A stretch of 15,004 nt of DNA from Oscillospiraceae bacterium (GTDB lineage: Bacteria; Bacillota; Clostridia; Oscillospirales; Ruminococcaceae): the NCBI GenBank assembly GCA_029068025.1, contig JAIEDJ010000155.1, forward strand, positions 1 through 15,004, given 5' to 3'. The notes under the pieces are model-generated. The model did not search any database, was not told the DNA's origin, and saw only the letters and a program-made list of their open reading frames with translations. Of this stretch, positions 12,381 to 15,004 are shown in pieces; the stretch's first letter is position 1; each line of letters starts with the position of its first letter. The translations under genes were made by a program, and so were the position numbers.

Positions 12381-13799
12381 TTGGCAGTCGAAATTAAGAC
12401 CGAAACAATTGAATATCATGGGCGAAGCACGATGCTGGTCTCCGTTAAAAACGGCGAGGCCGCCATCGGTATCTGTTCTGCGGGGTACAACGGATTAGGC
12501 GGAGCGAACGCGATAAATAAGATCTTTTTTATTGGAAACGATCCGATCGTAAACATAGTCTGCCCCGCGCGCGGAAACAATCAAAGCGACAAAATGCTTG
12601 CTGTCGCTCCCGGGTTTGTGGGCTATGATCAGAAGATAAACGCAGTTATTAACGGCTGCTTTGATAAGCTGAACGGCGGCGAGGCGCTCACCACGGGAAT
12701 GCGCGATATTTTCAATATGCTCCAGGACGGCGTGTACGCGGTATATTTATCGGATTATTACCCCACCGACGGAAACAGCTCGTTCTTCTGGGGAGCGTAC
12801 AACATTCTTCACGACGTTCACGGCACAGCCGAGCACGGGCGCGTCGTGGGCCAGCGCACATTCAAACCGTGCTTTCTGATTCCGTCACAGCCGCTGGATT
12901 ATTACGCGCCTAAGACAAAGGTCAACACCGACGATCTGGTGAAGCGCCGCAAGATCCAAGGCATAGTTTACCATCTGTCGGGATTTCATTCGGTAGTGCT
13001 TAAGGGACATCACGGCGCGGTATGCTGTGTTGACAACGAGGTTCCTTTTACCTGCGCGGTTATAGAAAAGATTTGCGAGCCATACACCAAAAAGTTTGTT
13101 CCGCCGCAGCCGGCGGCCGCTCCCGTTCCGGATATCGATCCCGATAACCCCGAGGCGGCTCCCTCGGAAGAAGCGGCTGCTGCGCCACCTCCCGTGTCCG
13201 TACCGATCGCTGTCCCCGAGGGAATAACGGGGTTCCGCTGCGCGTCGCTCAAGCTTCCGCTGGACGTATTCCCGAAGGATATGCTGAGAATGCTGATCGA
13301 GGAACGCGCGGAATACAAGCCGCGCCAGTTCGATATTCTTATAGCAAAGCTGAACACGGTTCGCAAAAAGGCGCTCAGCAACAATGTGCTGCCGTTTTCC
13401 GTTCTCGAAAAGACCGACACGCTGCCCGACTGCGACATGGTGGAAAGCGCCTACGCGATCGACGGACTCTCTGACGAACAGCTTGATCATCTGTTGGCGG
13501 GCGACGTGGAGTGCAACGGCGAGATCATTATTTCACCGAATTTCTATTCCAGCATAGTCACCGCGTGCAACTATCTGCAATTTACGGATATGAAGCGGTT
13601 TGTGGACTTCTCCATCGCCATTCTCGACAATCCCGAGCTTTCGGCGACGCATGAGTATGTAGCGCACCGCGCGCTCTCCCAGATCTCCAATAAAAAGCTC
13701 GGAGCTTTCTTTGCGGGAGTTGTGAGCAGCAGAGACGCTAAGTATGAAAAAATAATGACCGTAGCGCAGACGTTTATGGAGCGCAGCAAAAACAGATAA
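12381..13799 (+). CDS. Unrecognised two-domain cytoplasmic protein
   Basis: Product of 472 residues starting at TTG (12381-12383), 9 nt after GAGGAG; earlier in-frame TTG codons at 12345 and 12372 have no ribosome binding site. The N-terminal domain (about 1-235) is mixed alpha/beta and rich in Gly and aromatics (ICSAGYNGLGGANAINK, LAVAPGFVGYDQKINAVINGCFDK, FFWGAYNILHDVHG, VYHLSGFHSVVLKGHHGAVCCV). A Pro/Ala/Glu linker (about 240-285, PAAAPVPD, AAAAPPPVSVP) leads to a helical C-terminal domain (KDMLRMLIEERAEYKPRQFDILIAKLN, then CNYLQFTDMKRFVDFSIAIL). No signal peptide or membrane helix is seen. I do not recognise the family. Its terminator is displaced: element R5 lies between the stop and the hairpin at 13979-14008. 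Confidence 0.8.
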   Translation: MAVEIKTETIEYHGRSTMLVSVKNGEAAIGICSAGYNGLGGANAINKIFFIGNDPIVNIVCPARGNNQSDKMLAVAPGFVGYDQKINAVINGCFDKLNGGEALTTGMRDIFNMLQDGVYAVYLSDYYPTDGNSSFFWGAYNILHDVHGTAEHGRVVGQRTFKPCFLIPSQPLDYYAPKTKVNTDDLVKRRKIQGIVYHLSGFHSVVLKGHHGAVCCVDNEVPFTCAVIEKICEPYTKKFVPPQPAAAPVPDIDPDNPEAAPSEEAAAAPPPVSVPIAVPEGITGFRCASLKLPLDVFPKDMLRMLIEERAEYKPRQFDILIAKLNTVRKKALSNNVLPFSVLEKTDTLPDCDMVESAYAIDGLSDEQLDHLLAGDVECNGEIIISPNFYSSIVTACNYLQFTDMKRFVDFSIAILDNPELSATHEYVAHRALSQISNKKLGAFFAGVVSSRDAKYEKIMTVAQTFMERSKNR

Positions 13800-13836
13800 C
13801 CTCTATAATGTTTACGAGGGGCAAGTTATTTAAAAA

Positions 13837-13932
13837 GAAATTTCAAAACCGGCTCACTCCGTTCGCCTAGCCAATCCCCGACGCCCGCCGCGCTTCGCGC
13901 GGTGCGCGCCGGGAATTGCTTTTTGAAATTTC
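13837..13932 (-). repeat. Dispersed structured element R5 (opposite orientation to R2)
   Basis: Inverted ends GAAATTTCAAAA (13837-13848) and TTTTTGAAATTTC (13920-13932). Inside, CAATCCCCG (13872-13880) pairs with CGGGAATTG (13910-13918), and the apex is CCGCGC-TTC-GCGCGG (13888-13902). Read on the minus strand its flanks (ACGCAGGAG on one side, CTTTTTAAAT...GCCCCTCGT on the other) match those of R2. Confidence 0.78.
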
Positions 13933-13978
13933 TCCTGCGTGTTTTAAATTGTTGATTTTGACTTTTTATACAGTCTGA

Positions 13979-14008
13979 GGTAAGAGATTTTGGTCTCTTA
14001 CCTTTTTT
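13979..14008 (+). terminator. Intrinsic terminator
   Basis: GGTAAGAGA (13979-13987) pairs with TCTCTTACC (13994-14002), then six T. It serves rightward transcription from the hypothetical gene. It is preceded by TTTTTATACAGTCTGA, a relative of the tag found beside other hairpins. Confidence 0.88.
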
Positions 14009-14049
14009 CTGCAAATTCCGAAAAAATTTTCAAAAATTGTAAGATTGTC

Positions 14050-14096
14050 ACTCCCGAATCCGTCATTAAGAGTGAAGGGACAAAATCGCTCGAGCT
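14050..14096. promoter_or_regulatory. Interrupted inverted repeat upstream of the second sigma gene
   Basis: TTGTC-ACTC is matched downstream by GAGT-GAAGG-GACAA, giving a stem with a bulge in front of the sigma gene. It could be an operator, a leader hairpin or part of an autoregulated ECF promoter. No housekeeping promoter is evident nearby. Confidence 0.3.
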
Positions 14097-14140
14097 TTTC
14101 CTTAATGATATAACAATATTTTAACAAGGAGTGACGATCA

Positions 14141-14791
14141 ATGTATAACAGTCCCGCCATATCTATGACGAAAAATACGGCGGAAGCCTTCGTTGAACAC
14201 GAATTTCCGCCAAGCAATGAGGTGACAGGATTGACAGACAATGAAATTATTTCGCTTTTCAACGCAAGAAACGAGCGCGCACTTTCCGCGGTAAGCGAAA
14301 AATACGGCGTCAACTGTTCAAGAATAGCAAAAAACATACTGAAAAACGATCAGGACGCGGAGGAATGTGTGAACGATACATATTTAAAGGTCTGGGAGAG
14401 CATTCCGCCCGAACAGCCGGACAGCCTTTGCGCCTATGTCGCGAAGGTAACGCGCAATTCCGCTATAGACCGCTACCGCAGCGAGCACTCCGAAAAGCGC
14501 GGCGGCGGAGAGATCCCGCTTATCCTCGACGAGCTTGCGGAGTGTGTTTCAGACAACAGCAGTGTGGAGCTTACTGCCGAACGTCATGAGCTTCTGGCTG
14601 CCGTAAACGAGTATCTCGAAACGCTTCCCGAGGAGAAGCGCATTGCTTTCGTTTCAAGATACACCCTGTGCGAGAGCGTAAAGTCCATCGCGCAGCGCCT
14701 CGGCATAACACAGAACAACGTTTCCGTCAATCTCGGCAGAACCCGCAAAGGTCTTATTGACTATTTGAAGAGAAAGGGGTTTGAGATATGA
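14141..14791 (+). CDS. ECF-type RNA polymerase sigma factor (second)
   Basis: Product of 216 residues starting at ATG, 9 nt after AAGGAG. It has an N-terminal extension (about 1-30) before region 2. Region 2 spans about 31-100, with LTDNEIISLFNARNERALSAVSEKYG and DAEECVNDTYLKVWESIPP, followed by AYVAKVTRNSAIDRYRS. Region 4 (about 150-212) has LPEEKRIAFVSRYTLCESVKSIAQRLGITQNNVSVNLGRTRKGLIDYLKR, a standard helix-turn-helix. Its stop overlaps the start of the next gene (ATGA), the usual coupling of sigma with anti-sigma. It is unlike the first sigma factor in detail, so this is a separate system, not a duplicate. Confidence 0.93.
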   Translation: MYNSPAISMTKNTAEAFVEHEFPPSNEVTGLTDNEIISLFNARNERALSAVSEKYGVNCSRIAKNILKNDQDAEECVNDTYLKVWESIPPEQPDSLCAYVAKVTRNSAIDRYRSEHSEKRGGGEIPLILDELAECVSDNSSVELTAERHELLAAVNEYLETLPEEKRIAFVSRYTLCESVKSIAQRLGITQNNVSVNLGRTRKGLIDYLKRKGFEI

Positions 14792-15004
14792 ATAATACAC
14801 AGCTTTTTGAAATACTTGGGGAAATTGACAATAAATTTTATGACGAAGCGCTCGGCGGCGATACCGAAAAGCCGTTAAAAATAGACACGAGCCGCAAACC
14901 GCTCAAATGGTACCACATAGCCGCTCCGATAGCCGCGTGTCTTGTGCTGGGTGTGGGGATCTTTACCATATCGCGCTTCCTTGACCGTCCCGCCCCGGTG
15001 GACC
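14788..15004 (+). CDS. Putative anti-sigma factor, cut by the window edge
   Basis: Seventy-two codons are visible. ATG (14788-14790) overlaps the sigma stop and follows AAAGGGG by about 8 nt. The N-terminus MNNTQLFEILGEIDNKFYDEAL is an acidic cytoplasmic segment and one helix at about 42-62 (HIAAPIAACLVLGVGIFTI) would cross the membrane, followed by the start of an external part. Its position and topology suggest the partner of the sigma factor upstream. The rest lies outside the window. Confidence 0.75.
   Translation, partial: MNNTQLFEILGEIDNKFYDEALGGDTEKPLKIDTSRKPLKWYHIAAPIAACLVLGVGIFTISRFLDRPAPVD

Noticed and set aside
12885..13490. Minus-strand frame opposite the hypothetical gene
   Set aside because: Antisense shadow, Arg/Val/Leu-rich, no binding site.
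13966..14337. Minus-strand 123-codon frame before the second sigma gene
   Set aside because: Overlaps the terminator and the sigma start in antisense; no ribosome binding site.

Overview
The window looks like chromosomal DNA of a Gram-positive Clostridia member, most plausibly an Oscillospiraceae/Ruminococcaceae-type gut bacterium. This rests on strong AGGAGG-type ribosome binding sites, frequent TTG/GTG starts, sigma-A promoters that are almost perfect TTGACA-17-TATAAT, moderate-GC genes separated by AT-rich spacers, and families typical of that group (NusG domain II protein, DUF1292, YcxB-like, zinc-type L28, ECF sigma/anti-sigma pairs). The genus is an inference. No transposase, integrase, phage gene or CRISPR array is visible.

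Left part (1-5240) reads leftwards: a PLP aminotransferase, two tandem SUKH (SMI1/KNR4) paralogues, tryptophanyl-tRNA synthetase, ribosomal protein L28 with its own promoter and terminator, a frameshifted C-terminal gene remnant, a NusG-domain-II protein and tRNA-Leu(GAG). The middle (5240-6140) is a divergent promoter region packed with dispersed structured repeats. From 6144 rightwards comes an ECF sigma factor with a 741-residue membrane-anchored partner. A second repeat block (9020-9460) follows, then a leftward DUF1292 gene whose long leader holds another repeat.

The most unusual object is at about 10481-11102, rightward. A consensus promoter and a strong intrinsic terminator bracket about 620 nt with no credible long gene. 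That stretch holds five copies of a small hairpin in which a Shine-Dalgarno sequence (GAAAGGAG-like) pairs with a downstream TCC just before an ATG. The ATGs open ultra-short frames: M-H-C-stop, M-A-R-stop, 19 codons, 11 codons, and finally ATG followed directly by TAA. The rest folds into several clear stem-loops. I read it as a large structured RNA that presents repeated ribosome-entry hairpins. I cannot assign it to a named RNA class.

To its right are a YcxB-like membrane protein, an unrecognised two-domain protein, and a second ECF sigma factor overlapping the start of its anti-sigma partner, which runs off the window.

The intergenic spaces share a family of dispersed elements. Their plan is an outer GAAATTTCAAAA-type inverted repeat enclosing stem-loops whose sequences differ but whose pairing is kept, often with apical GCGC-GAA-GCGC. 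Accessory modules recur too: a 54-bp unit, and a constant TTTATMTACAAGCTGA tag beside a variable hairpin. Several elements sit inside 5' leaders directly against ribosome binding sites, and one appears to have replaced the binding site of a SUKH gene.
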